A stretch of DNA of 64,000 nucleotides. Source: Streptomyces sp. 150FB (GTDB lineage Bacteria > Actinomycetota > Actinomycetes > Streptomycetales > Streptomycetaceae). This document shows, piece by piece, positions 39,662 to 49,623 of the stretch. The stretch spans positions 1,903,145 through 1,967,144 of the forward strand of contig NZ_JTHL01000001.1 in the NCBI RefSeq assembly GCF_000818195.1, read 5' to 3'. The notes below the pieces were generated by a model. It worked only from the letters and a program-made list of their open reading frames with translations. It did not search any database and was not told where the DNA came from. Positions within the stretch are counted from its first letter, which is position 1. The number at the start of each line of letters is the position of its first letter. Made by a program: the position numbers and the translations under genes.

Positions 39662-40686
39662 GGGCCGATCCTTCCATGCATCCGAAAAATACGGTCGTAC
39701 GCGGCTGCCAACAGCTCCGGATCATGGATCGGGGAACCATCGGGAGCGGCCACCGACGCCAGCTCGACCGCGGCGCCGAACCGTATCGCGGCATCGACAA
39801 GTGACTCACGGTCAGGCACAGCGGCTTCGTCGGCCAGCACCACGTCCAAGGCGAGTTTAGGGGCGTGTCGCCCCAAAACCTCCAAATGACGCTGCGGTGA
39901 GAAGCCTGAGGTTTCGCCAGGTTGTGGTGCGAGGTTCAACGAAAGGACCCGGCGGGCCTTCGTCTCGACCAGCGCGTCGAGCAGTTCGGGCACCAGCAGA
40001 TGGGGGATCACGGAGGAGAACCAGGAGCCCGGACCGAGCACCACCCAGTCGGCGTCGAGGACGGCGGCGACGGCCTCGGGGACGGCCGGCGGGTCGTTCG
40101 GCACGAGATGGACGGACTGCACCTCGCCCCGGGTGAGCGCCACGGTGGCCTGCCCGCGTACGGTCTCCACCTCGTCGGGACGCTCCGGGTCATGGCCGCG
40201 TACGAGCGCCTGCAACTCCAGCGGTACGGCCGACATCGGCAGCACCCTGCCGTGCGCGCCGAGCAGCTTGCCGACCAGGTCGAGGGCCTGCACATGGTCC
40301 CCGAGCTGCTCCCACAGCGCGACGATCAGCAGATTGCCGACGGCGTGTTCGTGCAGGTCACCCTGGGACTGGAAGCGGTGCTGGATGACCCGGGCCCAGG
40401 TCTGGCCCCAGTCGTCGTCACCGCACAGCGCCGCCAGCGCCTTGCGCAAATCGCCCGGCGGCAGGACGCCCAGCTCCTCGCGGAGCCGGCCGCTGGAGCC
40501 GCCGTCGTCGGCGACGGTGACCACGGCCGTGAGGTCTCCGGTGATCCGCCGGAGCGCGGCGAGGGACGCCGACAGGCCCATGCCCCCGCCGAGCGCGACG
40601 ACCTTGGGCTGCGCGCTGCGGCCGCGCGCGGAGAGTTCGGGGGCGCCTCTGCGCAGCCGCCGCATTCGGAACGTACGTCCGGTCAC
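39652..40686 (-). CDS. yvcK: YvcK/CofD-like UDP-sugar-binding protein
   Basis: A 344-residue member of the CofD/YvcK family with the glycine-rich [19 protein letters not shown] and [18 protein letters not shown] motifs. In other Gram-positives YvcK binds UDP-N-acetylglucosamine and links central metabolism to cell-wall synthesis. Its first 25 residues are a basic extension, so a later start is possible. The ATG overlaps the rapZ stop by 4 bp. Confidence 0.93.
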   Translation of the reverse strand: MTGRTFRMRRLRRGAPELSARGRSAQPKVVALGGGMGLSASLAALRRITGDLTAVVTVADDGGSSGRLREELGVLPPGDLRKALAALCGDDDWGQTWARVIQHRFQSQGDLHEHAVGNLLIVALWEQLGDHVQALDLVGKLLGAHGRVLPMSAVPLELQALVRGHDPERPDEVETVRGQATVALTRGEVQSVHLVPNDPPAVPEAVAAVLDADWVVLGPGSWFSSVIPHLLVPELLDALVETKARRVLSLNLAPQPGETSGFSPQRHLEVLGRHAPKLALDVVLADEAAVPDRESLVDAAIRFGAAVELASVAAPDGSPIHDPELLAAAYDRIFRMHGRIGPWR

Positions 40687-41630
40687 TCGCGCCCCATGTC
40701 CCGGTGGACGACAACGGTCTCTATGCCTTCGGTGGCCAGGCGCGCGGCGAGCTTCTCCGACATCGCGACGGACCGGTGCTTACCACCCGTACAGCCGACA
40801 GCCACCGTCACATAGCGCTTGCCCTCGCGCCGGTATCCGGTGGCGATGAGCTGGAGCAGCTCGGTGTAGCGGTCGAGGAACTCCTTGGCACCCGGCTGGT
40901 TGAAGACGTACGCCGACACCTCAGGGTTGAGCCCGGTGTAGGGGCGCAGCTCGGGGACCCAGTGCGGGTTGGGCAGGAAACGGCAGTCCACCACGAGGTC
41001 GGCGTCGACCGGCAGGCCGTACTTGTAGCCGAACGACATGACGGTGGCCCGCAGCTCGGGCTTCTCGTCACCGGCGAACGACGCGTCGAGCTTGGCGCGC
41101 AGCTCGTGCACGTTGAGGCTGGAGGTGTCGATGACCAGGTCGGCGTCGCCGCGCAGCTCGCGCAGCAGCTCGCGCTCGGCGGCGATGCCGTCGACGATCC
41201 GGCCGTCGCCCTGGAGCGGGTGCGGGCGGCGTACGGATTCGAAGCGGCGGACCAGCGTGTCGTCGGAGGACTCCAGGAAGACGATCCGCCGGGTGACGCC
41301 CTTGGCGTCGAGGTCCGCGAGGGACTCGCGGAGGTTGTCGAAGAAGCGGCGGCCGCGCACGTCGACGACGACGGCGATCCGCGCCACATTGCCCTGCGAG
41401 CGGGCGCCCAGCTCCACCATGGTGGGGATCAGCGCGGGCGGCAGGTTGTCCACCACGAACCAGCCGAGGTCCTCCAGGCACTTGGCGGCCGTGCTGCGGC
41501 CGGCGCCGGACATCCCCGAGATGATCACCAGCTCGGGGATGGCCGCTTCGGCCGCCTCGGCGGCCTCCTTGGCCTCCTTCGTGGTGCCCGTGTCCACCTG
41601 CTCCGCTCCGTCCCGCTCGCGCTCAGTCAT
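40683..41630 (-). CDS. rapZ: RapZ/YvcJ nucleotide-binding protein
   Basis: A 315-residue P-loop protein. Walker A is [16 protein letters not shown], and the C-terminal domain has the family block [18 protein letters not shown]. In E. coli RapZ directs cleavage of a small RNA controlling glucosamine-6-phosphate synthase; in Gram-positives the role is less clear. A Glu/Ala-rich N-terminal segment of about 30 residues precedes the core. It overlaps uvrC by 8 bp. Confidence 0.94.
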   Translation of the reverse strand: MTERERDGAEQVDTGTTKEAKEAAEAAEAAIPELVIISGMSGAGRSTAAKCLEDLGWFVVDNLPPALIPTMVELGARSQGNVARIAVVVDVRGRRFFDNLRESLADLDAKGVTRRIVFLESSDDTLVRRFESVRRPHPLQGDGRIVDGIAAERELLRELRGDADLVIDTSSLNVHELRAKLDASFAGDEKPELRATVMSFGYKYGLPVDADLVVDCRFLPNPHWVPELRPYTGLNPEVSAYVFNQPGAKEFLDRYTELLQLIATGYRREGKRYVTVAVGCTGGKHRSVAMSEKLAARLATEGIETVVVHRDMGRE

Positions 41631-43893
41631 CGGTACTGCCCTCGTCGTCGTCCATGATCTCTCCTGTTGCCGTGTTCACGGCGGGTGCGGCCGGGGCCGC
41701 TTCGGCGAGGGCCACGACCACGGACTCGGCCGTCTTGCGGCCGAAGCCGGGAACCTCACAGATCTGGTCGATTGTCGCCTGCCGCAGCCGCTTCACCGAG
41801 CCGAAATGCTTGATGAGCGCCTGTTTGCGTGACTCCCCGAGGCCGGGTACGTCGTCGAGCGGACTGGTCCTGATGCGTTTGGCCCGCTTGGCGCGCTGAT
41901 AGGTGATGGCGAAGCGGTGCGCCTCGTCGCGTACCCGCTGGAGGAGGTAGAGGCCTTCGCTGGAGCGCGGCAGGACGATCGGGTCGGTGTCGTCGGGCAG
42001 CCAGACCTCTTCGAGGCGCTTGGCGAGGCCGCAGACCGCCACGTCGTCGATGCCCAGCTCGTCCATGGCGCGCTTGGCCGCCGCGACCTGGGGCTGGCCG
42101 CCGTCGACGACGACGAGCTGCGGCGGGTACGCGAAGCGCTTGGGGCGGCCGTCGTCCTCGGTGAGGGGCTCGCTGTCCGGCTCGGCGGGGAGGGTGGTGT
42201 TGGGGTCGGGGTCGGCCGGGGGCCGGCCGTTGCTTTCAGCCGGGGGCTGGCCGTTGCTCTCGGCCGGGGGCCGGCCGCTTTCGGCTGCGGGCCGGTCGGC
42301 TGCGGGCTGGTCGTTCTGCTCGGGCTGGAGCTGCTCGCTCTGCTCGGTCGGGAGGCCGCCGTTCTGCTCGGGCTGGAGCTGCCCGTTCCCGTCCGCCTCG
42401 GCCACCTCGTCCGCCGGGGGCTCTCCGTTCCCCTCGGCGAGTGCCGCGCCGCCGTTCCGCGCGTCCTCGCCCTCCGGCCACTCCCCCGTCCTCGCCTTCT
42501 CGGCGAGGTAGCGCTTGAAGCGGCGGCCGATCACCTCGTGCATCGAGCGGACGTCGTCCTGGCCCTCGAAGCCCTTGATCTGGAAGCGGCGGTACTCGCT
42601 CTTGCGGGCGAGGCCGTCCTCGAAGACGACCATGGACGCCACGACGTCGTCGCCCTGGAGGTGCGAGATGTCGAAGCACTCGATACGCAGCGGCGCCGTG
42701 TCGAGACCGAGCGCCTCGGCGATCTCCTCCAGCGCCCGGGAGCGGGTGGTCAGATCGCTGGCGCGCTTGGTCTTGTGCAGGACCAGGGCCTGACGCGCGT
42801 TGCGCCCGACCGTCGTCATCAGGTCCTTCTTGTCGCCGCGCTGCGGAATCCGCAGGGACACCTGGGAGCCCCGGCGCTCGCTCAGCCACTGGCTGACGGC
42901 CTCCGTGTCCTCGGGCAGGGCGGGGACCAGGACCTCCTTGGGGACCGCCTCGCCGCTCTCCTCCCCGTACAGGTGCTGCAACGCGTGCTCGACGAGCCCG
43001 GAGGTCTCGACGGCCTCGACCTTGTCGGTGACCCAGCCGCGCTGGCCGCGCACCCGGCCGCCCCGGACGTGGAAGATCTGTACGGCCGCTTCCAGCTCGT
43101 CCTCGGCGACGGCGATCAGGTCGGCGTCGGTGGCGTCGGCGAGCACCACGGCGCTCTTCTCCATCGCCCGGCGCAGGGCCCCTATGTCGTCCCGCAGCCG
43201 GCCTGCCCTCTCGTACTCCATGTCCTCCGCGGCGGCCGTCATCTCCTTCTCAAGACGGCGGATGTAGGTGCCGGTGCGGCCGACCATGAAGTCGCAGAAT
43301 TCCTCGGCCAGTTCGCGGTGCTCCTCGGGGGTCACGCGGCCGACGCAGGGCGCCGAGCACTTGCCGATGTAACCGAGCAGGCAGGGACGGCCGGTGCGGG
43401 CCGCGTTCTTGAACACCCCTGCGGAGCAGGTCCGTACCGGGAACACACGGAGCATCAGGTCGACGGTCTCGCGGATCGCCCAGGCGTGTCCGTACGGGCC
43501 GAAGTAGCGCACGCCCTTCTTCTTGGCGCCGCGCATCACCTGGACGCGCGGGAATTCCTCGTTGAGCGTGACCGCGAGGTACGGATAGCTCTTGTCGTCG
43601 CGGTACTTGACGTTGAAGCGGGGATCGAACTCCTTGATCCAGGAGTATTCGAGCTGGAGCGCCTCGACCTCGGTGGAGACTACGGTCCACTCGACGGAGG
43701 CCGCTGTGGTGACCATGGTGCGGGTACGCGGGTGCAGACCCGTGATGTCCTGGAAGTAGCTGGAGAGCCTCGGGCGCAGGCTCTTCGCCTTCCCGACGTA
43801 GATCACCCGGCGGTGTTCGTCGCGGAACTTGTAGACCCCCGGCGAGTCGGGGATCTGTCCCGGCTTGGGGCGGTAGCTGGAGGGGTCGGCCAT
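41623..43893 (-). CDS. uvrC: UvrC excinuclease subunit with a long low-complexity insert
   Basis: A 756-residue DNA-repair nuclease that makes both cuts around a lesion marked by UvrA/UvrB. In order: GIY-YIG domain ([27 protein letters not shown]), cysteine-rich and UVR ([21 protein letters not shown]) regions, RNase H-like endonuclease domain ([31 protein letters not shown]) and a helix-hairpin-helix tail. Between about residues 475 and 590 sits a Glu/Asn/Pro-rich repetitive insert. E. coli UvrC is about 610 residues, so the insert accounts for most of the extra length. ATG 43893 is chosen; GTG 43902 is possible. Confidence 0.95.
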   Translation of the reverse strand: MADPSSYRPKPGQIPDSPGVYKFRDEHRRVIYVGKAKSLRPRLSSYFQDITGLHPRTRTMVTTAASVEWTVVSTEVEALQLEYSWIKEFDPRFNVKYRDDKSYPYLAVTLNEEFPRVQVMRGAKKKGVRYFGPYGHAWAIRETVDLMLRVFPVRTCSAGVFKNAARTGRPCLLGYIGKCSAPCVGRVTPEEHRELAEEFCDFMVGRTGTYIRRLEKEMTAAAEDMEYERAGRLRDDIGALRRAMEKSAVVLADATDADLIAVAEDELEAAVQIFHVRGGRVRGQRGWVTDKVEAVETSGLVEHALQHLYGEESGEAVPKEVLVPALPEDTEAVSQWLSERRGSQVSLRIPQRGDKKDLMTTVGRNARQALVLHKTKRASDLTTRSRALEEIAEALGLDTAPLRIECFDISHLQGDDVVASMVVFEDGLARKSEYRRFQIKGFEGQDDVRSMHEVIGRRFKRYLAEKARTGEWPEGEDARNGGAALAEGNGEPPADEVAEADGNGQLQPEQNGGLPTEQSEQLQPEQNDQPAADRPAAESGRPPAESNGQPPAESNGRPPADPDPNTTLPAEPDSEPLTEDDGRPKRFAYPPQLVVVDGGQPQVAAAKRAMDELGIDDVAVCGLAKRLEEVWLPDDTDPIVLPRSSEGLYLLQRVRDEAHRFAITYQRAKRAKRIRTSPLDDVPGLGESRKQALIKHFGSVKRLRQATIDQICEVPGFGRKTAESVVVALAEAAPAAPAVNTATGEIMDDDEGSTDD

Positions 43894-44001
43894 GGACTCC
43901 ACCCTACTTGCGGGCGCCGACAGTGTGACGCCCGGCGGCGGGCGGTGCCAGGTGGAATCGGTGCTTCCGTCGGCGGGTGGCGCGGCGGGCCCCCGGCGGG
44001 G

Positions 44002-44475
44002 TCACCCAGTGGGCGCGGCCGGTGACTGCGGTGACTCCGACGACCCCGAGGCCTCAGGTCCGGCGACGAGGTTGGTCCCGTCGTACCTGACGGGCACCGC
44101 GAGCAGCGGTACGGTCGCGGGGCCGTGCACCGGATTGCCGGTCGTGACGTCGAAGCGGCTGCCGTGGCAGGGGCAGTCGCCGACGGTGCCTTCGAGCTTC
44201 TCCAGCAGGCACCCGGCGTGGGTGCACTGCGCGCTGAACGCCTTGTACTGGCCCTTCGACGGGCAGTAGACGACCACCCGCTGCTCGCGGAAGAGCTTCG
44301 CGCCGCCGACCGGGATCTGGTCGGCGGAGCCGAGTGGTTCCGGCGCCGTCGGGGTCGGGGTCTGCGCGTGGCCGAGCTTCGACTCGGTGGAGCAGGCCGT
44401 CACTCCCAGCCCTGCCACGCCTATGAGAGCGGCACCCTTCAGCACGGAGCGGCGGGGGGCGGGCAGGCCGGACAT
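44002..44475 (-). CDS. Tat-exported Rieske [2Fe-2S] lipoprotein
   Basis: A 157-residue protein. A twin-arginine signal (RRSVLKGAALIGVAG) ends in a lipobox (GVTAC), so the folded Rieske domain is exported and lipid-anchored. Cluster motifs are CTHAGC and CPCHGS, with the extra cysteines typical of high-potential Rieske proteins. The partner is unknown; it is not beside a cytochrome bc complex. ATG 44475 gives a normal Tat signal; the longer start adds a tail. Confidence 0.9.
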   Translation of the reverse strand: MSGLPAPRRSVLKGAALIGVAGLGVTACSTESKLGHAQTPTPTAPEPLGSADQIPVGGAKLFREQRVVVYCPSKGQYKAFSAQCTHAGCLLEKLEGTVGDCPCHGSRFDVTTGNPVHGPATVPLLAVPVRYDGTNLVAGPEASGSSESPQSPAAPTG

Positions 44476-44593
44476 GGCGTCTCCACTGATCGGAGGGGGT
44501 GGCTGGAACACATGCGACGATACCGGGGCCGTTCCGGCCTTCTCCGCGCGGGCTGCCGCTGCCTCCGGCCCGGGACTGTGGGTGGCGATGCGT

Positions 44594-44599
44594 TACGTT
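44594..44599 (+). promoter_or_regulatory. -10 element of the PfkB kinase gene
   Basis: TACGTT followed by 7 nt and GTG 44607; leaderless pattern. Confidence 0.4.
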
Positions 44600-44606
44600 C
44601 TGCTGC

Positions 44607-45533
44607 GTGATCGTCGTAGCCGGAGAGTCCTTGATCGATCTGGTGCCGGGTGGCGTCGCGGGTGCGCCAGGGCCGCTGGACCCGCTGCTGCCACGGCTCG
44701 GCGGGGGCCCGTACAACACCGCTGTGGCCCTCGGCCGGCTCGGCGCGCGTACGGGCTTCTGCTCCCGGATCTCCACGGACGCCTTCGGTGAGGCGCTGCT
44801 GACCGGCCTCGGGGCTGCGGGCGTCGACACCTCGCTCGTCCAGCGCGGCCCCGAGCCGACGACGCTCGCCGTGGTCACACTCGGCGCCGACGGCTCCGCC
44901 GGTTTCGGTTTCTACGCACAGGGCACGGCCGACCGGCTCTTCACCCTGCCGCCCGCCCTTCCCCCCGCCACCCGCGCGCTCGCCCTCGGGACCTGCTCCC
45001 TGGTGCTGGAGCCGGGCGCGAGCGCGTACGAGCAACTGCTGCGCAGGGAGGCGAACCGGGGCGTCTTCACCCTGCTCGACCCGAACATCAGACCGGGCCT
45101 GATCCCCGACGCGGCCGCCTACCGCGAGCGCTTCGCGGGCTGGCTGCCGTACGTGACGCTGCTGAAGCTCTCCCGGGAGGACGCCGACTGGCTGGGCCGC
45201 TCCCCCGCCGAGCTGGCCGGGTCCGGGCCCGCCGCCGTGGTGCTGACCAGGGGCGGTGCGGGGCTCGGGGTGTGGACGGCCGGCGGTACGGAGGTCTCCG
45301 TACCGCCGGCGCCGGTGGAGGTGGTCGACACGATCGGCGCCGGCGACACCGTGAACGCGGCGCTGCTGCACTCGCTCGCCGTACGCGACGCCCTGTCGCC
45401 CGAGGCGCTGGGGGCGCTGGACGCGGGCGCCTGGCGCGAGGTGCTCGGCTTCGCCGCGCTGGCGGCAGCGGTGACGTGTTCCCGTACGGGGGCCGAGCCT
45501 CCGTACGCGGCGGAGCTGGCCGGGGCGCTCTGA
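44607..45533 (+). CDS. PfkB-family carbohydrate kinase
   Basis: A 308-residue sugar kinase of the ribokinase fold. The N-terminal GGGPYNTAVALGRLG is signature 1 and DTIGAGDTVNAALL is signature 2 with the catalytic Asp. It resembles fructokinases; a keto-sugar acid substrate is possible because the nearby genes handle glucarate-type acids, but this is only context. GTG 44607 is chosen because it starts the VIVVAGESLIDLVPGG strand and fits the -10 spacing. Confidence 0.88.
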   Translation: MIVVAGESLIDLVPGGVAGAPGPLDPLLPRLGGGPYNTAVALGRLGARTGFCSRISTDAFGEALLTGLGAAGVDTSLVQRGPEPTTLAVVTLGADGSAGFGFYAQGTADRLFTLPPALPPATRALALGTCSLVLEPGASAYEQLLRREANRGVFTLLDPNIRPGLIPDAAAYRERFAGWLPYVTLLKLSREDADWLGRSPAELAGSGPAAVVLTRGGAGLGVWTAGGTEVSVPPAPVEVVDTIGAGDTVNAALLHSLAVRDALSPEALGALDAGAWREVLGFAALAAAVTCSRTGAEPPYAAELAGAL

Positions 45534-45613
45534 CCGTACCGCCCGTACCGCCTGTCCCGTCCGTACCGTCCCGTCTCGCGGAGTGACCGTCCGGTCCGGT
45601 CCGTCCCGCCGGA

Positions 45614-46963
45614 TCAGGTCTCGACCGGCTCCGGGAGCGTGGCCGCGCCGCGCTGTTCGTTGCGTCCGCCGCCGCGTACCAGCGCGACCGTCACCGCCGC
45701 GATGACACCGACCACCGACAGACCGATCAGGCCGCCCTTGGTGCTGCCTGTCGTGTCCTGGAGGATGCCGAAGACCGTGGGAGAGACGAACCCGCCGAGG
45801 TTGCCGACGGAGTTGATCAGGGCGATGGCCGGGGCCGCGACCCTGGCGTCCAGATAGCTCTGCGGGATCGTCCAGAAGATGGGGGACGCCGTCTTGAAGC
45901 CCATCGCCGCGATGCACAGGGCGCCGAGGCCCGCCCAGGGCGAGACGACCGTCGCCAGGAAGGTGCCGACCGATCCGGTGATCAGTGCGGCGATCAGGAA
46001 CGGGCGGCGTTTGCCCGTACGGTCGGAGGCGCGGCCCGACACGTACACGGCGGCGATCGCGCACAGCCAGGGCACGGCGACCAGCAGCCCGACCTCGAAG
46101 TCCGAGAGTCCGCCGATGTCGTCCACGATGCTCGGCAGCCAGAAGGTCACCGCGTACAGCGCCAGCGAGATCGCGAAGTAGAGCCAGCAGAAGAGCAGCA
46201 TCTGCGGGTCGGCGAGCAGTTTCCAGCGTGAGACGCGTCCGGTGTCCCGGCTGGCGGCCCTGACGGTCTGTTCGGCCTCGACGGCCCTGTTCAGGGCGGC
46301 TTTTTCCTCGTCGGTGAGCCACTTGGCGTCCTCGACACGGTTGTCGAGGAGGCGGAAGGCGATGAAGCCCAGCACGACGGAGGCGGCGCCCTCGATGAAG
46401 AACATCCACTGCCAGCCGCTGTGTCCGGCGAACCCGTGCATCTCCAGCAGCGCTCCCGACAGCGGCCCGGCGATGACGGAAGCGGTGCCCGATCCCATCA
46501 GGAAGATGGCGGTGGCGCGGCCCCGGTCGGCGTCGGGGAGCCAGCGGGTGAAGTAGTAGATGACCGCGGGGAAGAAGCCCGCCTCGGCGACGCCCAGCAG
46601 GAAGCGCAGGACGTAGAACATCTCGGCGCTGGTGACGAAGGCCATCGCCGCGGCGACCAGACCCCACGTGATCATGATCCGGGTGAGCCAGATCTTGGCG
46701 CCGAACCGCTCCAGGAGCACGTTGCTGGGCACTTCGAAGATGGCGTACGCGATGAAGAAGAGCCCGGCGCCGAAGCCGAAGGCGCTGGCGGAGAGGCCGA
46801 TGTCGGTACTCAACTGGTCCTGCGCGAAACCGATGTTGACGCGGTCGATGTAGTTGACGATGAACATCACGAAGAACAGCGGCACGACTCGCCGGAAGAT
46901 CTTGTGGACGGCGGTACGGACCGCCGGCTCCTGCGGCGCGGCGTGAACGGGGTGTGCGGTCAC
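45614..46963 (-). CDS. MFS transporter (anion:cation symporter type)
   Basis: A 449-residue, 12-helix transporter of the MFS anion:cation symporter family, which carries sugar acids such as glucarate and galactonate. NYIDRVNIGFAQDQL in the first helix and FEVPSNVLLERFGAK after the second are typical. GTG 46963 has AAAGGAG 7 nt upstream. It lies 245 bp after gudD on the same strand and probably imports its substrate. Confidence 0.9.
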   Translation of the reverse strand: MTAHPVHAAPQEPAVRTAVHKIFRRVVPLFFVMFIVNYIDRVNIGFAQDQLSTDIGLSASAFGFGAGLFFIAYAIFEVPSNVLLERFGAKIWLTRIMITWGLVAAAMAFVTSAEMFYVLRFLLGVAEAGFFPAVIYYFTRWLPDADRGRATAIFLMGSGTASVIAGPLSGALLEMHGFAGHSGWQWMFFIEGAASVVLGFIAFRLLDNRVEDAKWLTDEEKAALNRAVEAEQTVRAASRDTGRVSRWKLLADPQMLLFCWLYFAISLALYAVTFWLPSIVDDIGGLSDFEVGLLVAVPWLCAIAAVYVSGRASDRTGKRRPFLIAALITGSVGTFLATVVSPWAGLGALCIAAMGFKTASPIFWTIPQSYLDARVAAPAIALINSVGNLGGFVSPTVFGILQDTTGSTKGGLIGLSVVGVIAAVTVALVRGGGRNEQRGAATLPEPVET

Positions 46964-47208
46964 GTGCGGCTCCTTTGTCGCGGCTGAACCGCCGCCGCTC
47001 GCACGGAGGTGGCTGCTCGCCAGGGGGGGTTCTCGTATCGAGGTCACAGTTCGAGGTCACGGTCCGGCAGGGGTGGGTGCTGGGGTGTGCGTACGGGCAT
47101 CGGGCGCGGCGGCGTTCCCCGGCGCCCGCGCGGCGCCCGCCCGGGCCCTCGCCCAGGCCCTCGCCCGGCGGCCGGGACCGTCGCCCTGGTCCCTGCCGCC
47201 GGGCGCGG

Positions 47209-48540
47209 TCACCAGCGCGGTACGGCGGGGGTGACCCAGCCGGGGTCGGCGACCCTCATCGCCGCCGCGTCGTCGCGTTCGCGCATCGTCCCGTCGTCGT
47301 CCAGCCATCGCCGGTGGAGGACGGCGAGCCGCTCGCGGTCGAGCTCGACGCCGAGGCCGGGTCCCTCCGGCACATCCAGGCAGCCGTCGGTGAAGGTGAG
47401 GCGGGCGGTGATGACGTCCTCGGTCTGCCACGGGTAGTGGCTGTCGCAGGCGTAGTCGAGGTTCGGCACGGTGGATGCGACATGGGTCATCGCGGCCAGG
47501 CTGATACCGAGATGCGTGTTGGAGTGCATGGACAGGCCGACGCCGAACGTCCGGCAGACGGCGGCGAGTTCCCGCGTCCTGCGCAGCCCGCCCCAGTAGT
47601 GGTGGTCGCTCAGCACCACCTGGACGGCGCCGTGCAGGAACGCCTCGCGGATCTCGGCGAAGGTGGTGACGCACATGTTGGTGGCCAGCATCAGGTCGGT
47701 GCGCCCGGCCACCTCCGCCATGTTCGCGGTGCCGCTGGTGGGGTCCTCCAGATACTCCAGTACGTCGCTCAGGGCTTCGGCGACCTTCAGCGAGGTCGGC
47801 ACGGACCAGGCGCCGTTGGGGTCGAGACGGACCGGCTGCCCGGGGAAGCGTTCGGCGAGGGCGCGTACGGCGGCGATCTCCTCTGCCGGCTCGTACACCC
47901 CGCCCTTCAGCTTGAACGAGGTGAAGCCGTAGTCGCGGGTGAACCGTTCGGCCTGTGCGACGACTCCCGCCGGGTCGAGGGCGGCGCCCCAGTCGTCGGA
48001 CTCGCCCGCGCCGTCCGGGTGTTCGGCCCAGCGGTAGAAGAGGTACGCGCTGAACTCGACGCGGTCGCGCACCTTGCCGCCGAGCAGCGCGTGCACCGGC
48101 ACATCCAGGGTTTTGCCGAGCGCGTCGAGGCAGGCGACCTCGAAGCCGGACACGACGGACAGCCGTAGCTTGTCGGCGGTCTGTACGCCGCGCAGCCCGC
48201 CGACGTCCACGGAGTTCTCCACCCGGGCGGCGTCCACGTCGAGTTGGCCGGCGAGCGTGAGGAGTCCGTTCAGGTCGGCGACGCTGTGCCCGACGAGCCG
48301 CTCGGCGAACGGCCGTGCCAGCTCCAGGTACTTGGTGTCGCCGTAGGTCTCGCCCACCCCTGTCACCCCGCCCTCGGTGACGACTTCCACGATCAGGCGG
48401 GGGGTGTACGGCTGATGCACGCCCTGCGTGTTGAGCAGCGGCGGATCGGCCACCAGGATCGGTGTGAGGCGCACGTCGGTGATGGTGAGGCCGCCGGGGC
48501 CAGGGGCCGTCGTGGGTGTCGCTTCGGCCGTGAGGACCAC
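47209..48540 (-). CDS. glucarate dehydratase-like enolase-superfamily enzyme
   Basis: A 443-residue member of the mandelate racemase/muconate lactonising superfamily, glucarate dehydratase branch. The base KxK is in SFKLKGGVYEP, metal ligands are in RLDPNGAWS and LEYLEDP, and the second-base His lies in SMHSNTHLGIS, with NMCVTTF and DHHYWGG as in GlucD. It would dehydrate a sugar diacid to a keto-deoxy acid. Its own start region carries the GTAGAT-N3-ATCTAC repeat, and the IclR gene is divergent. Confidence 0.88.
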   Translation of the reverse strand: MVLTAEATPTTAPGPGGLTITDVRLTPILVADPPLLNTQGVHQPYTPRLIVEVVTEGGVTGVGETYGDTKYLELARPFAERLVGHSVADLNGLLTLAGQLDVDAARVENSVDVGGLRGVQTADKLRLSVVSGFEVACLDALGKTLDVPVHALLGGKVRDRVEFSAYLFYRWAEHPDGAGESDDWGAALDPAGVVAQAERFTRDYGFTSFKLKGGVYEPAEEIAAVRALAERFPGQPVRLDPNGAWSVPTSLKVAEALSDVLEYLEDPTSGTANMAEVAGRTDLMLATNMCVTTFAEIREAFLHGAVQVVLSDHHYWGGLRRTRELAAVCRTFGVGLSMHSNTHLGISLAAMTHVASTVPNLDYACDSHYPWQTEDVITARLTFTDGCLDVPEGPGLGVELDRERLAVLHRRWLDDDGTMRERDDAAAMRVADPGWVTPAVPRW

Positions 48541-48558
48541 CAGCCGTCATCTCCCTAT

Positions 48559-48573
48559 GTAGATGGTATCTAC
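48559..48573. promoter_or_regulatory. IclR-type operator upstream of the glucarate dehydratase gene
   Basis: GTAGAT-GGT-ATCTAC, a perfect 6-bp inverted repeat 18 bp before the dehydratase start and 150 bp before iclR. Likely the target of the divergent IclR regulator. Confidence 0.6.
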
Positions 48574-48650
48574 GTATGAAGATGCAGATTAGGGATGTGG
48601 ACAGAGGGGCGTCAATACCCGGGGACGCGGAAAAGCCCAGGCCCCGGAGG

Positions 48651-48695
48651 GACCGGCCAGGAAGCGACCGGCCAGGAAGCAGCCGGCCCGGAAGC
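48651..48695 (+). repeat. three tandem 15-bp repeats
   Basis: GACCGGCCAGGAAGC occurs twice exactly (48651-48665 and 48666-48680) and once diverged (48681-48695), between the IclR operator and the iclR promoter. It may be a spacer prone to length change or additional protein-binding sites. Confidence 0.75.
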
Positions 48696-48713
48696 AGCCG
48701 CGCAGCCGCCGAT

Positions 48714-48719
48714 TACGAT
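48714..48719 (+). promoter_or_regulatory. -10 element of the iclR gene
   Basis: TACGAT followed by 7 nt and ATG 48727; leaderless pattern. Confidence 0.45.
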
Positions 48720-48726
48720 CTGAGCC

Positions 48727-49518
48727 ATGTCCGATACCGGCGGGGTACGCGAAGTGAAGTCGGCGGCCCGCACCGTTGAGTTGCTGGAAGTCCTGGCGGC
48801 GCGGGGCGACCGACCCGTACGGCTGCGGGAGCTGGCCGAGGATCTCGGGGTGCCCCGCAGCAGCATGTACGCCCTGCTCCAGACGCTGATCGACCGCGGC
48901 TGGGTGCGTACGGACGTCACCGGGTCGCTCTACGGGATCGGCATCAGGGCGCTGCTCACCGGCACCAGCTATCTGGACACCGACCCGCACGTGCGCGCCG
49001 TCCGCCCGTTCCTCGACGAGGCGTCCGACGCGCTCGGCGAGACCATCCACCTCGCCCGGCTCGACGGCGGCGACGTCGTCTACCTCGCCACCCGGGAGTC
49101 GCACGAATACCTGCGGGCCCTCAGCCGCGTGGGCCGCCGGCTGCCGGCCCATGTCGGCGCCCTGGGAAAGGCGCTGCTCGCCGAGCGCGCCCCGGACGCG
49201 CTGCCGCTTCCGGAAGGCCCGCTGGAACGGCTGACCCCCAACACCCACACCGACCGCGCGTCCCTCGCCGAGGACCTGGCCCGGGTGCGCGAGCGGGGGT
49301 ACGCGATCGACCGCGAGGAGGGCGTCGCCGGCATCACGGGCTTCGGCTTCGCGCTGCGCTACGACACCCCGGCGGCGGACGCGATCAGTTGCTCGGTGCC
49401 GACCGTTCGCCTCACGGAGGAGCACGAGCGGCGGATCGTCGCCGGGATGCGGGAGATCAGGGACAGGATCGAGGCGGTCGCACCCCGGGGAACGGGCTCG
49501 GCGCCGCAGTGGCGCTGA
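48727..49518 (+). CDS. IclR-family transcriptional regulator
   Basis: A 263-residue regulator. The winged helix spans about residues 10-75 (VRLRELAEDLGVPRSSMYALLQTL), and the C-terminal effector domain has the usual PAHVGALGKALLAE and RERGYAIDREEGVAGITGFGFAL motifs. It is divergent from the dehydratase/MFS genes and is their likely regulator, responding to a sugar acid or its breakdown product. Confidence 0.9.
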   Translation: MSDTGGVREVKSAARTVELLEVLAARGDRPVRLRELAEDLGVPRSSMYALLQTLIDRGWVRTDVTGSLYGIGIRALLTGTSYLDTDPHVRAVRPFLDEASDALGETIHLARLDGGDVVYLATRESHEYLRALSRVGRRLPAHVGALGKALLAERAPDALPLPEGPLERLTPNTHTDRASLAEDLARVRERGYAIDREEGVAGITGFGFALRYDTPAADAISCSVPTVRLTEEHERRIVAGMREIRDRIEAVAPRGTGSAPQWR

Positions 49519-49623
49519 CCCCGCCGGCGCCGGCGCGCCGCGCGGGCCGGACAAAAGAAGACAGTGGGTGTCGGGTTACCGCGCGACCATCGTGTCCTCA
49601 TCGCACGGAAGGACACACCACCC

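Noticed and set aside
45534..45613. Repeated GTACCG/CCGTCC motifs between the kinase and MFS genes
   Set aside because: Short imperfect repeats with no stable hairpin; likely compositional.
44439..47060. 873-residue minus-strand frame across the kinase and MFS genes
   Set aside because: Low-complexity Arg/Gly frame in the shadow of two recognised genes.
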